Origin: DATBLE01 sp963764565
GTDB taxonomy: Bacteria > Actinomycetota > Thermoleophilia > Gaiellales > Gaiellaceae
Direction: 5' to 3'
Length of the DNA stretch: 64,000 nucleotides
Assembly: GCA_963764565.1 (NCBI GenBank)
Contig: CAVXTD010000005.1
Coordinates: 1 to 64,000, forward strand
Both the position numbers and the translations under genes were made by a program. The first letter of the stretch is position 1; the number at the start of each line of letters is the position of its first letter. This document shows, one piece after another, positions 9,499-17,960 of the stretch. The notes beneath the pieces were generated by a model. The model did no database searches. It saw only the letters and a list, made by a program, of their open reading frames with translations, and was not told where the DNA came from.

Positions 9499-9600
9499 TC
9501 AACACTCGTCCTCGCCGTCCAGCACGTCCGCGAGCGCACGCAGCAGCCGAGCCAGCGCTGCCGGAGTGGGGGACTGTACTCGTGTGCCGAATCTGTGCAT
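9499..9600 (-). CDS. Possible 33-aa peptide upstream of rep
   Basis: ATG at 9600, ending at TGA 9499, just upstream of the rep start. The C-terminal half ALARLLRALADVLDGEDE is an amphipathic helix with an acidic tail. No clear ribosome-binding site. It could be a small control peptide of the replication module or a chance frame. Confidence 0.25.
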   Translation of the reverse strand: MHRFGTRVQSPTPAALARLLRALADVLDGEDEC

Positions 9601-9724
9601 CGACAGAGTCAAAAGGCGTCCGCCAGAGTGGTCGGGGATCATCCTCCTCCTCACCGAGAATGTCCTGCAAACCGCCCACAAAGTCGGCTTGCGTATCGCT
9701 CAGTCGACTACGCTGCCCGGACGC

Positions 9725-9745
9725 TTCGAGCCCAGTACCGCCCAT
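9725..9745 (+). repeat. attR: distal attachment core
   Basis: A 21-bp perfect copy of the tRNA-Val 3' end (6075-6095) without the rest of a tRNA. It defines the right border of the integrated element. Confidence 0.88.
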
Positions 9746-9750
9746 TCGCT

Positions 9751-9811
9751 CGTTGTCAGGACTACAACAAAAAGTCCTGCAAACGCGTGCATGGTGCTAT
9801 TCCGATCGCTC
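9751..9811. repeat. ~60-bp hairpin-bearing repeat, copy 1
   Basis: Starts CGTTGTCAGGACTACAAC, contains the inverted repeat CAGGACT/AGTCCTG around an A-rich 9-base loop, and continues through GTGCT.TTCCGATCGCT. It matches 14148-14216 in the same orientation with a few substitutions and single-base gaps. It lies six bases outside attR. Apart from attR and this repeat, 9601-9984 holds no convincing gene. Confidence 0.7.
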
Positions 9812-9984
9812 GAATTGTAAGACTGGGCATCGAACCGGTTGGGGCGGTCGCATGGTCTCGACACTTGATGACCCTCCGCGATCAGCGTTGAGCTGGCGCC
9901 GGGCGGGGCATCGAGCACGTGGGCCACGAACGTCCTAGGCTGCTCTGGCTAAACAAAGCAAGCCCTTGCGACACTCAATAGGAC

Positions 9985-10473
9985 GTGTGGCACAGAGGCG
10001 TCTCCGTCGATCAACTCGAGGCCCTCTACCGGAGCCGCTACGACCACTTCGTGCGGGTGGCGGCGGGAGTGATCGGAGACGGCGAACAGGGTCGCGATGC
10101 CGTGCAAGCGGCGTTCGCGGTCGCTATCCGCAAGCGCCGCTCCTTCCGCGGCACCGGGCCGCTGGAGGCATGGCTCTGGCAGATCGTCGTGAACGAGGCG
10201 CGGCGGATCGCGAGGCAGCAACGGGTGCTACCGCTCGCCGAGCCAGACGTTGCGTCTGCCAATGGCGAGCCATCGAAAGACCAGGACTTGCGCTCGTGGC
10301 TGGCGGCGCTGCCCGACCGTCAACGGACGGCGCTGTTCCTGCGCTACTACGCCGATCTCGACTACCGCGCGATTGCCGAGTTACTCGGCGTTGAGGTCGG
10401 AACAGTGTCGGCGACATTGAGCAGTGCGCGGGCGCACCTGCGGCGCAATCTGAGCGAGGTGGAGCATGACTGA
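9985..10473 (+). CDS. ECF-type RNA polymerase sigma factor
   Basis: 162 aa. Region 2 is near residues 10-75 (LYRSRYDHFVRVAAGVIGD, DAVQAAFAVAI, GPLEAWLWQIVVNEARR). Region 4 is near residues 105-155 (LPDRQRTALFLRYYADLDYRAIAELLGVEVGTVSATLSSARAHLRR). GTG start; another start shortly downstream is possible. The last codons overlap the next gene, a membrane-anchored protein, which is the usual sigma/anti-sigma arrangement. It probably responds to an envelope signal sensed by that partner. Confidence 0.9.
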   Translation: MWHRGVSVDQLEALYRSRYDHFVRVAAGVIGDGEQGRDAVQAAFAVAIRKRRSFRGTGPLEAWLWQIVVNEARRIARQQRVLPLAEPDVASANGEPSKDQDLRSWLAALPDRQRTALFLRYYADLDYRAIAELLGVEVGTVSATLSSARAHLRRNLSEVEHD

Positions 10474-12253
10474 CATTGACGTGAGCGTGCGTGAGCAGCT
10501 CGACGCGCTCGTGCCGGCCTACGGCCCGCCGGACTGGGAGGCTGTCCTTGCCCGTGCCGGCCGCAGTCCTCGCCGGCCTCGTCGCCGGTGGCTCGTGATC
10601 GTCGCTGCCGCGACGGCGGCTGCGGTAATCGTGGGCGTGGCGTTGGCCGCCGCGCTCGGCGGGTTTTCCAGTTGGCTCAGTGGCCAGCCTGGCAAGCCGG
10701 CTTCGCCCGCCCAGCAGCGGGCGTTCGAACGGGCGAACGCGCACTCCTTCCTGGGCTTCCCGCCCGGGACGGAGCTCAGGCAACTGACGACGGAGCGGCC
10801 GCCCGCCGGCGTCCGGGTTGACCTGCTCGGTTTCCGGGCGCAGAGCACGCTCTGTCTGCGCGTCATCGTTACCGACAAGACGCGCGACGCCAGGCAGAGC
10901 TGCGCGCCGCTGGCCGAGCTGCGTCGCGGGGGGCCGCCCGTCAGGGTCGTGCTCGTCGATCAGTCCTTCGGCAAGGGCACGAAGACCGAGTGGTACGGCG
11001 TTGATCGGGTCCGCTCGGCAGCGCTGCAAGTAACGGCCGGCATCGTCGCCGATGGCGTCAGCTCGGTGACGGTGCAGGACGAGTCCGGCAGGCACACACT
11101 GCCGGTGAGGGGCAACGCCTTCCTTTACGTCGCCCGCAACCCCGACGTCGGACAGCGCGTCAGCCGGATCTGGGCGCGCCAGGGCTCACGGCTCCTGCCG
11201 ATTCAGTTCGCGCCGGCGCCGTTCGGCATGCCCGGTCAAGAGCCGCGACAGTTGCCGGCGAGCGCGACGCCCCGCATCCAGCGCCACGTCCGCGGCGGCA
11301 CGATCTCGTGGCTCGACCGGCGCGAACCGCGCGGCCAGCCGCTCACCGTCCTGCATGGAAGGATTGGTGCGTTGGTCAGGCGGCACGCGGTCTTCGGCCG
11401 CGTGGTCGTCCCCGATCCCGGTCGGCCGCTCCGCGTAGCGGTCACCCTCTCGACCAGCCGTCACGGAACGAAGGCCATTGGCGTCTGCACGTGGCAAGTC
11501 ACACGCTCCGGGGGTGGGGGCGGTTGCGCGCGGCGGGCCGATCTCTTCTCGCGTGGCCCGATCACGCTCGGCACGTTTCAGGAGAGCGGCTCGGACGAGT
11601 TCGTCACCGCCTCCGGCGTCGCCAGCGACGACGTAGCGCGGATCGTCGGCTACCTGAGCAACGGCCAGCGTATGGCGGTCCCGCTCGCCGACAACGCCTA
11701 TGTGGTTGACCTTCCCCGGGCACAGCTTCCCGCGCGACTTGTCGCCTACGACAGCCACGGCCGGGTGATCGGCCTGAGCGATCCGGTCTCAGACTTCGGC
11801 GGCGGCGTCGGCAGCGCGGCGCCGGGAAAGGCGAAGTCGCTGCTGCGCGCGGTGTCGCCGACAGGCAGCACTATGCAGCTCCTCGTCGGCCCTCGATCCG
11901 GCGGCGGCCTCTGCATGTACACGCGCTGGTACGAGAGCAAGCGCGCGAACGGCATCGGTGTCAGTTGCGCGGACTTCACGAAGCCGAGTGCGCCGCTCCA
12001 AGTCGGCGCACAGGGCCAGCCGCCGCAGTTCGTCGTCGGTCGCGTCTACCGAACGGTGGCAAAGCTGGAACTTCACTACGCCGATGGCGCACGCGAGACG
12101 ATCACGCCCACGCGGACGTTCGTGCTCTACCCCGTGCCGCGCCAGCATCTCGCGAAGGGGCACGAACTCGTATCCGCAATCGGCGAGAACGCGAGCGGGA
12201 AACGAATCGGAAGCCAGTCGTTCAAGGCACCGAGGCGAGAAGGGAGCGGATGA
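10466..12253 (+). CDS. Membrane-anchored anti-sigma-like protein with large extracytoplasmic region
   Basis: 595 aa. The ATG at 10466 overlaps the sigma factor's stop by 8 bases. Residues 1-40 are a short cytosolic segment, about 42-66 form one transmembrane helix (WLVIVAAATAAAVIVGVALA), and the remaining ~530 residues lie outside the cell and are beta-rich, with repeated xSG/GR turn motifs and several Cys. No classical zinc anti-sigma (HxxxCxxC) motif is seen, so the anti-sigma role rests on operon position and topology. It ends in an ATGA overlap with the next gene. Confidence 0.6.
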   Translation: MTDIDVSVREQLDALVPAYGPPDWEAVLARAGRSPRRPRRRWLVIVAAATAAAVIVGVALAAALGGFSSWLSGQPGKPASPAQQRAFERANAHSFLGFPPGTELRQLTTERPPAGVRVDLLGFRAQSTLCLRVIVTDKTRDARQSCAPLAELRRGGPPVRVVLVDQSFGKGTKTEWYGVDRVRSAALQVTAGIVADGVSSVTVQDESGRHTLPVRGNAFLYVARNPDVGQRVSRIWARQGSRLLPIQFAPAPFGMPGQEPRQLPASATPRIQRHVRGGTISWLDRREPRGQPLTVLHGRIGALVRRHAVFGRVVVPDPGRPLRVAVTLSTSRHGTKAIGVCTWQVTRSGGGGGCARRADLFSRGPITLGTFQESGSDEFVTASGVASDDVARIVGYLSNGQRMAVPLADNAYVVDLPRAQLPARLVAYDSHGRVIGLSDPVSDFGGGVGSAAPGKAKSLLRAVSPTGSTMQLLVGPRSGGGLCMYTRWYESKRANGIGVSCADFTKPSAPLQVGAQGQPPQFVVGRVYRTVAKLELHYADGARETITPTRTFVLYPVPRQHLAKGHELVSAIGENASGKRIGSQSFKAPRREGSG

Positions 12254-12762
12254 TGAAGAACGGCAGGAGGATGGGCATTCGGCTGGTCAGCGCCTCGTCG
12301 CTCGCGGCCGCAACCCTGGCTCTCGCCTCGACGGGAACCGCCGCAAAGACACCGCCTAAGGTCGTCGCACGTTCTGGGCCGTCGCAGATCGTTTCCGTCA
12401 GAACGCTGCCGAACAACACGCTGCTCAAGCGAGCCGTGCTGAACACGGTCGCTGTGAAGCCCGACCTTGCCTTCAAGATTACGGTTCGCAACACGAGCGA
12501 GGTAGCGCGAAACGTGGTGGTCAGGCTGACGATCCGCCGCCCACACGCCCCCGTGGGGCCAATTGTGAAACTAGCCACGCTCCATCTTGCACGCGCTCAG
12601 TCAAGAGCGGCGACGTTCGGCAACCTTGGCCAGATGATGTTCGCGGTGCGCACGAACCTCAAGGTGGACGTGGAAACGAATCTCGGGAAGGTGCGAGGAA
12701 CCGGCAAGGTCGTGCGGCAAGTCGGCACCGTCATCTACCCAGTCATCTTCGCGCTCGACTAG
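12250..12762 (+). CDS. Secreted protein co-transcribed with the sigma/anti-sigma pair
   Basis: About 170 aa; ATG at 12250 (a second ATG follows) overlaps the preceding stop, with GGGAG upstream. Signal peptide RLVSASSLAAATLALASTGTAAK. The mature part is a single beta-sandwich-like domain (LAFKITVRNTSEVARNVVVRLTI) resembling CARDB/DUF11-type adhesive or conserved-repeat domains. Possibly the extracellular partner or target of the sigma system. No catalytic motif. Confidence 0.6.
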   Translation: MMKNGRRMGIRLVSASSLAAATLALASTGTAAKTPPKVVARSGPSQIVSVRTLPNNTLLKRAVLNTVAVKPDLAFKITVRNTSEVARNVVVRLTIRRPHAPVGPIVKLATLHLARAQSRAATFGNLGQMMFAVRTNLKVDVETNLGKVRGTGKVVRQVGTVIYPVIFALD

Positions 12763-13062
12763 ATAGAGGTTCCGAGACGCGGACACCCCTGGCCGCTGGT
12801 GGAGCACCAACGCGAGTGGGACACCGTTCGCGAATCAACGGGATTGAAGCGGCGCCTCCGAGCCCGCACTTGCGTCCGGCGCGGACTCGTGAGACTCTGG
12901 GAGAAGTTCTAGGACTGGGCCAGGAGTCCCCTCAGGGGTTCTGGGGGGTTTGAGAAGTACCCAGTTAGGACCATTCGGTGTTGTCGCAGTGACAACACCC
13001 CCGAGAGCATGGTCGCTCACCGGGTCTCGCGGAGCGGGATGTGGTGTGATGGGACGGTGGCG
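12763..13062. other. Intergenic region with small repeats
   Basis: No gene seen. It holds a ~31-bp repeat at 12946-12976 (GGGTTTGAGAAGTACCCAG..., copy at 14114-14144) followed by a 9-bp inverted repeat GGTGTTGTC/GACAACACC at 12977-12999. A related palindrome TGTTGCC-AGT-GGCAACA lies at 14249-14265. These may be mobile-element ends or regulator sites for the following gene. Confidence 0.55.
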
Positions 13063-13893
13063 ATGCCTGCGTGGGAACGCTTCGAGGGGTTCATCTGGAA
13101 GACCACCTCTTTGCTGGTGTTCGCGCAGGGCGAGTCGCTTGCCGTGGACCCGGCTATCTCCGTGGACGAGGTTGCTGCCATAGGTCGCCGAGGGCTGGAG
13201 CTCGGCGCTCCGGTTCGGCATGTGTTGATCACGCATGGGGATTGGGACCACGTGTGCGGTATCGGTGGGTTTCCCGATGCGGAAGTCGCGATGGGCGAAG
13301 AGACCGCTGAAAAGGTTGCGAGTGGCAAGGCCGACCAATCTGTCCGGCGCGCTGCTGAGTACTACGGCTTCGTCCCGGCGGGATCGCCACGAGTCGGCGT
13401 CACGTTCCGACGGGGTTTGGCGGTCGCGCTCGGTCCGTTCGTCGTCGAGACGTTCCCGCTTGTGGGTCACACCGCCGACGGCAGTGGCTTTCGACTCCGC
13501 GACCGAGGGCTGCTGATCGTCGGCGACTACCTGTCGGCCGAGGAGTTCCCATTCGCGACGTCTCCTTCTGCCTATCGGATCGCGCTCGCCGGGTTGATCG
13601 AGATGCTTCGCGAAGACCCACCGGAAACGGTGATTCCCGGACACGGGCCACCCCTTCAAGCCCCCGACGCTCTGAGCATTGCGGAGGCTGATCTCTCCTA
13701 CCTCCGCTCCCTCCACTCGGCTGTCGTCGACGTGCTGTCCGGCGACGGCACACGCGACGACGCTCGGGCGGCCGGTTTGGCCGTTGACCTACCACGCGAA
13801 TGTCCTCCCGACCTCGAGGAGATGCGCGGCTTCAACGTTGACCGACAGATCGAGGAGATCCTCACCGCGCCGTCAGAGACCGCAACGGGATAG
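13063..13893 (+). CDS. Metallo-beta-lactamase fold hydrolase
   Basis: About 276 aa from the ATG at 13063; an open frame extends to an ATG at 13009, and the start is not certain. The zinc motif HGDWDH sits in VLITHGDWDHVCG, followed by GHTADGSGF (second His), GDYLSAEEF (bridging Asp) and IPGHGPPL (third His). This is the full metal set of the glyoxalase II/RNase-Z-like superfamily. The substrate cannot be read from the sequence. It sits alone between two repeat-bearing intergenic regions. Confidence 0.8.
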   Translation: MPAWERFEGFIWKTTSLLVFAQGESLAVDPAISVDEVAAIGRRGLELGAPVRHVLITHGDWDHVCGIGGFPDAEVAMGEETAEKVASGKADQSVRRAAEYYGFVPAGSPRVGVTFRRGLAVALGPFVVETFPLVGHTADGSGFRLRDRGLLIVGDYLSAEEFPFATSPSAYRIALAGLIEMLREDPPETVIPGHGPPLQAPDALSIAEADLSYLRSLHSAVVDVLSGDGTRDDARAAGLAVDLPRECPPDLEEMRGFNVDRQIEEILTAPSETATG

Positions 13894-14291
13894 TGAGGCG
13901 ACGGCCCCAGCGACAGGTCCGCCGCGGCGAGTGACGTTTCCTAACGCTGGCCGACGAGCGCCCACGACGGCTTCCTGAGGCGGATACCCGCGTTCAGCCG
14001 AAGCAATCGGTGGGTGTGGCCCGCTACATCCGGACTGTCGGGCGGACGAACCGAGGGCCGAGTGTCGCTAGATGTGGAATCTCGTGAGACGCTGGAAGAG
14101 GGCCTGAAGCTCAGGGTTTGATAACTGCCCAGTTAGGCCCATTCACGCGTTGGTCAGGACTACAACAAAAAGTCCTGCCAAACGCGGGCATTGGTGCTGT
14201 GCCGATCGCTGCTCGCGAAAGAAGTGGGCTTGAACCGCTGAAGCCCCATGTTGCCAGTGGCAACACCATGGCGGCGCCGGTGCGTAGAGCG
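13894..14291. other. Intergenic region with repeats shared with 9.75 and 12.95 kb
   Basis: No gene is supported. It contains the second copies of the GGGTTTGA...CCATTC repeat (14114-14144) and the hairpin-bearing repeat (14148-14216), then the palindrome TGTTGCC-AGT-GGCAACA (14249-14265), ending at the stop of the minus-strand kinase. Confidence 0.55.
14148..14216. repeat. ~60-bp hairpin-bearing repeat, copy 2
   Basis: CGTTGGTCAGGACTACAACA... with the same CAGGACT/AGTCCTG stem as 9751-9811 and the same orientation. It differs by a few substitutions and one- to three-base insertions. The two copies bracket ~4.4 kb carrying the sigma operon and the hydrolase. Confidence 0.7.
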
Positions 14292-15571
14292 TCATCTGCC
14301 GGTGGGCGGTGGCGCGGCGGGTAGTTGTACGGCAACGCGAAGCCCGCCGGCGGGCCGCGGGGTGAGGGTGAGGGTTCCGTCGTGCGCTTCGGTGATGCTC
14401 TTGACGATTGCCAGGCCGAGGCCGACACCTGCGTGGTCGGTGCGTATACGTCTGGTGCCTCGCTGAAACGGCTCGGCAAGCGTGGCAGCCAATCCCGCGG
14501 TGAGGTTCTCGCCGGTGTTCTCGACGGTGAGCTCAACTGTGGTGGGGTGAACCCTGGTCGTGACCCACACGGTGCCCTTTTCGGGCAGGTTGTGGACGAT
14601 CGCGTTGTGCAGGAGATTCGTGCTCAGCTGGAGCAGGAGGGCGTGTGAGCCTACGGTGGGGGCCAGGTCGCCTGACGTCTCGATAGTGAGGCCGCGCTCT
14701 TCTGCGAGGGGGAGAAGCGTTTCACCGGCTTCTTCCGCTACCAGCGACAGGTCGACGTGCTCTCGGGTGAAGGAACGCCGGTCGGCGCGGCTGAGGAGGA
14801 GCAGTGCTTCGGTGAGGTCGATCGCCCGGGTGTTGACGGCGCGGAGGCGGTTGACGAGTTCGTCGGTGTCACCGTTCGGATCGTTGCGGGCGACGTGAGG
14901 AGCGTCTGCGTGATCGCCAACGGGGTGCGCAGTTCGTGGGAGGCGTTGCGCGAATCTCTGTTGTTCGGCGACGTGAGCTTCGAGCCGGGCGAGCATGTGT
15001 CGAAGCGTCGGCAGTGCGGAACTCGTTCTGCGGCGGGGGAGGTGGGAGGATGTGGGGTGTCGGTGTCACCGTTCGGATCGTTGCGGGCAACGTCGAGGAG
15101 CGTCTGCGTGATCGCCAGCGGCGTGCGCAGTTCGTGGGAGGCGTTGGCCGCGAATCGCTGCTGTTCGGCGACGTGAGCTTCGAGCTGGCCGAGCATGGTG
15201 TCGAAGGCGTCGGCGAGCTCGCGGAACTCGTCTCTGCGGCCAGGGAGCTCGATTCGGTGGGAGAGCGATCCGTCCGCTGCGATGCGTGCGGCGTCCGTGA
15301 TGTGGCTCAGCGGGGCAAGCACCCGGCCGGCGAGAAACCACCCTCCCAGAAGACCGAAGACCAGCAGGAACGCCATCACGACGGCCGCGATCGGAGCGAA
15401 ATAGCGCAGGAGATCGGCGTGGCTCTGCACGATGAAGATCACACCCGGGTGCACACCACGCGAAAGCGAGAAATACCCGACGGCGAGCAGCACGGCACCC
15501 GCGAGCATGAGGAAGCCGGCGTAGCTGAGGGTGAGCTTGAGGCGAACGCTCAGCCCGGGGGCTCTATTCAT
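14292..15571 (-). CDS. Two-component sensor histidine kinase with partially duplicated H-box region, frameshifted
   Basis: The ATG at 15571 overlaps the regulator's 3' end. Two membrane helices near the N-terminus (KLTLSYAGFLMLAGAVLL; AAVVMAFLLVFGLLGGWFL) are followed by a HAMP-type linker (LAPLSHITDAARIA), the phosphoacceptor box ASHELRTPLAITQTLL, the N box NLLHNAIVHN and the ATP lid GVGLGLAIVK. About 185 bp covering the end of HAMP and the H-box occur twice in tandem. The copy nearer the C-terminus has several small deletions and breaks the frame. The encoded kinase is either inactivated or misassembled here. Confidence 0.8.
14862..15248. repeat. Imperfect tandem duplication (~185 bp) inside the histidine kinase gene
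   Basis: Copy A is about 14862-15040 and copy B about 15059-15248. Both begin GTCGGTGTCACCGTTCGGAT and share the complement of the SHELRTPLAITQTLL coding segment. Copy A lacks several single bases relative to B, while B is in frame. About 18 unique bases separate them. Confidence 0.8.
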
Positions 15572-16256
15572 CGTCGCCTCGCACACGGGGGCCCGGTCCT
15601 GTTCCGACGCGGTAGCCGACGCCGGGAACGGTGGTGATGATCCAGGGTTCGCCAAGGCGTTTGCGCAGTCCCGAGACCGTGATCCGCACGGCGTTGGTGA
15701 ACGGGTCTGCGTTCTCGTCCCACGCGCGTTCCAGCAGCTCCTCCGCGCTGACGACGCCCCCCTCGGCGGCGACGAGAACTTCGAGCACCGCGAACTGCTT
15801 CCGGGTCAGGGCGACGTAGCGGCCGTCGCGGTAGACCTCGCGGCGGAACGGATCCAGCCGGAGGCCTGCGATCTCTCGCACGGGCGGCCTCGAGTGGGCG
15901 CGCCTGCGGTCGAGCGCTCTGACCCGGAGCACGAGCTCCCGGAGCTCGAACGGCTTCGTGAGGTAGTCGTCGGCGCCGAGCTCGAACCCGGTCGCCTTGT
16001 CGTCGAGACGGTCGGCAGCGGTGAGCATGAGGATCGGCATGCCGCTCCCGGAGGCGACGATGCGCTCGGCGATCTCGTCGCCGGTGGGTCCGGGGATGTC
16101 TCGGTCGAGAACGGCGATGTCGTAGGCGTTGACGCTCAAGAGCTCCAGGGCGGTGTCGCCGTCACCGGCGATGTCGGCCGCGATCGCCTCCAGGCGCAGG
16201 CCGTCGCGGATGGCTTCTGCCATGTAGGGCTCGTCCTCGACGATCAGCACGCGCAT
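15564..16256 (-). CDS. OmpR/PhoB-family response regulator
   Basis: 230 aa. The ATG at 16256 gives the classic start MRVLIVEDEP; the longer frame upstream is rejected. The receiver domain has acidic residues ED near 8, phospho-Asp in AVLDRDIPGP near 51, Thr in MLTAAD and Lys in YLTKPF. A C-terminal winged helix follows (LTRKQFAVLEVLVAAEGGVVS...VGYRVG). It overlaps and precedes its kinase. It is divergent from the carboxypeptidase gene, whose promoter region it shares. Confidence 0.93.
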   Translation of the reverse strand: MRVLIVEDEPYMAEAIRDGLRLEAIAADIAGDGDTALELLSVNAYDIAVLDRDIPGPTGDEIAERIVASGSGMPILMLTAADRLDDKATGFELGADDYLTKPFELRELVLRVRALDRRRAHSRPPVREIAGLRLDPFRREVYRDGRYVALTRKQFAVLEVLVAAEGGVVSAEELLERAWDENADPFTNAVRITVSGLRKRLGEPWIITTVPGVGYRVGTGPGPRVRGDDE

Positions 16257-16344
16257 CCTCCCGATGCTAGGGGCTGGCGCATGTCGTCGGCATATCGAAA
16301 ACCGCATATGTGCAGGCAACACCGCCTTTCCGAGACTTGGAGGC

Positions 16345-17379
16345 GTGACCCACAGCAGACCAGCGCGGGCGACGGCGCGCCGCCATTCCACGCGGGCTAG
16401 GACCCGCCGGCTTCGGCTACGCAGGATCCGTGCGGCTGCCCTGCTCCTCGTGCTCGCGGCGATCGCAGCCCTCGCCTACCGGTCGCTGGTGCCCTCGTCC
16501 TCGACGGCGGCGTCATCCAGAGCTGTCCCTCAAGCCCTCCCCCGCATGGTGTGGCCCGCAGACGGCCAGGCCGCTGTCCGGATAGGACACTCGCGGGTCC
16601 AGGCAGGCCCGAACCAGCATCCGGCTGCGATCGCCAGCGTCGCGAAGGTGATGACGGCCTATCTCGTGCTCCGCGACCACCCGCTACGGCCCGGCGAGGA
16701 GGGCCCGGCGATCACGCTCACCGACGTCGATGTTGCCGACACCGACCGGCGGCGCGGACAGGCGGAATCGGTCGTGGCTATCGCCACCGGGGAGCAGTTG
16801 ACCGAACGGCAGGCGCTACAGGCACTGCTGCTGCCGTCGGCGAACAACATCGCCGCGGTTCTGGCGAGGTGGGACGCCGGCTCCGTGGATCGGTTCGTCA
16901 CTCGGATGAACGCCGCCGCACGGTCGTTGGGCATGAGCCGGACCCGTTACACGGACCCGAGCGGCTACGACGCCGCAACCGTGTCGACTGCCGCCGACCA
17001 GTTGCGGCTTGTCGATCGGGCGATGCGCCTGCCGGTGTTCGCGAGCATCGTCGGCACACCGAGCGCGACGCTGCCGGTCGGAGGGACCGTGCGGAACACG
17101 AACACATTGCTTGGGCACAACGGATTCGTCGGCGTCAAGACCGGCTCGACCGGGGCCGCCGGCGGGTGCTTCTCCTTCCGGGCGATCCGCCGGATCCACG
17201 GCAAGTGGACGACGGTCACCGGGGTCGTGCTGGGACAGCCCGGGCTCGCGTCGGCGTTCGCGGCGGCCGCCGCGATGGTCGACCGCATCTCCGGTCGTCG
17301 ACCCGCGCCAGATCCGCAGCAACCAGGCCCGCCACCGGGCGCCCTGCCCCGAATCAGAACACCAGGAGAGAAACCATGA
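16345..17379 (+). CDS. D-alanyl-D-alanine carboxypeptidase-like serine peptidase (S11 family)
   Basis: About 344 aa from the GTG at 16345; a longer frame to 16264 exists but overlaps the divergent regulator's promoter. Arg-rich cytoplasmic N-terminus, one membrane anchor (AAALLLVLAAIAALAY), then the penicillin-binding motifs in order: ASVAKVMT (SxxK), PSANN (SxN) and VGVKTGSTG (KTG). It trims peptidoglycan pentapeptides outside the membrane. The stop overlaps the next start (ATGA). Divergence from the two-component system suggests control by it. Confidence 0.85.
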   Translation: MTHSRPARATARRHSTRARTRRLRLRRIRAAALLLVLAAIAALAYRSLVPSSSTAASSRAVPQALPRMVWPADGQAAVRIGHSRVQAGPNQHPAAIASVAKVMTAYLVLRDHPLRPGEEGPAITLTDVDVADTDRRRGQAESVVAIATGEQLTERQALQALLLPSANNIAAVLARWDAGSVDRFVTRMNAAARSLGMSRTRYTDPSGYDAATVSTAADQLRLVDRAMRLPVFASIVGTPSATLPVGGTVRNTNTLLGHNGFVGVKTGSTGAAGGCFSFRAIRRIHGKWTTVTGVVLGQPGLASAFAAAAAMVDRISGRRPAPDPQQPGPPPGALPRIRTPGEKP

Positions 17380-17960
17380 CCAGAAGACTCCGGCCGCTTG
17401 CGGCCCTAGCCGTCGTCGCCGTGATCGGCGCGGGCTGTGGCGGCACCAGCACCAGCGGCGGCGCCACCAGCACCGCCACACCAACCGCCGCCACGACCAC
17501 GGCGTCCCCTCGCACGAAGGCGGTGCTGTTCTCCGAGTGCATGCGCGCCAACGGTGTCAGCGGGTTCCCGGACCCGGACGCGACGGGTGCGTTGACGATC
17601 GACGCGGTCGCGAACGGCTCGTCGGTGGACACGGACTCGCCGGCGTTCGAGCAGGCCCTCAGCGCGTGCAAGGAGCTGGAACCGTCGGGATTCACGGGCC
17701 ACGAGCGGACGACCGAGCAGCAGGCGGCCGCCCTCAGGTTCGCCCAGTGCATCCGCGACCACGGCGTGAGGGACTTTCCCGATCCCGGCGCCCACGACCC
17801 CCTTGTCGACACGCTGTTCGCCAACGCTGGACGTGTGATTCAGTTGAGAGGCCTCGGTCGATCTCGCATCTCGCGATTTGCCTGTGTGGGGTGGCAACGG
17901 TGGCGTGCGGTCGGCGTCGTCCGAGCTGCTACTGTGGCGGACGCGGCCTTTAAGCTTTGA
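17376..17960 (+). CDS. Lipoprotein with paired Cys motifs, C-terminus probably replaced
   Basis: ATG at 17376 overlaps the preceding stop. The lipobox VIGAGC near residue 20 marks lipid attachment; a Thr/Ala-rich linker follows. Two repeats of FSECMRANGVSGFPDPD and FAQCIRDHGVRDFPDPG type lie either side of a Cys-containing SACKELEPSG helix, a pattern of small actinobacterial lipoproteins. From about residue 152 onward (after LVDTLFANAG) the sequence becomes Arg/Trp-rich and unlike the family, suggesting the original 3' end was lost. Function unknown. Confidence 0.65.
   Translation: MTRRLRPLAALAVVAVIGAGCGGTSTSGGATSTATPTAATTTASPRTKAVLFSECMRANGVSGFPDPDATGALTIDAVANGSSVDTDSPAFEQALSACKELEPSGFTGHERTTEQQAAALRFAQCIRDHGVRDFPDPGAHDPLVDTLFANAGRVIQLRGLGRSRISRFACVGWQRWRAVGVVRAATVADAAFKL

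Larger units (their letters stand above)
6075..9745. mobile_element. tRNA-Val-integrated mini-element with rolling-circle-type Rep and tyrosine integrase
   Basis: It is bounded by a perfect 21-bp direct repeat, one copy being the 3' end of tRNA-Val (6075-6095) and the other at 9725-9745; the repeat period is 3650 bp. Contents left to right: integrase (minus strand, ending 6 bases past attL), excisionase-like HTH gene, unknown gene, four 16-bp iteron-like repeats, a plus-strand secreted protein, and a minus-strand Rep with HUH-type motif. Integrase next to a tRNA plus Xis plus Rep is the layout of actinomycete integrative elements (pSAM2-like AICEs), but no FtsK/Tra transfer gene is present. 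It is therefore probably mobilised by another element or defective. Several genes have frameshifts. Confidence 0.85.

Noticed and set aside
12835..13716. 293-codon minus-strand frame over the metallo-hydrolase
   Set aside because: No family features. The plus strand holds the complete metal-binding motif set.
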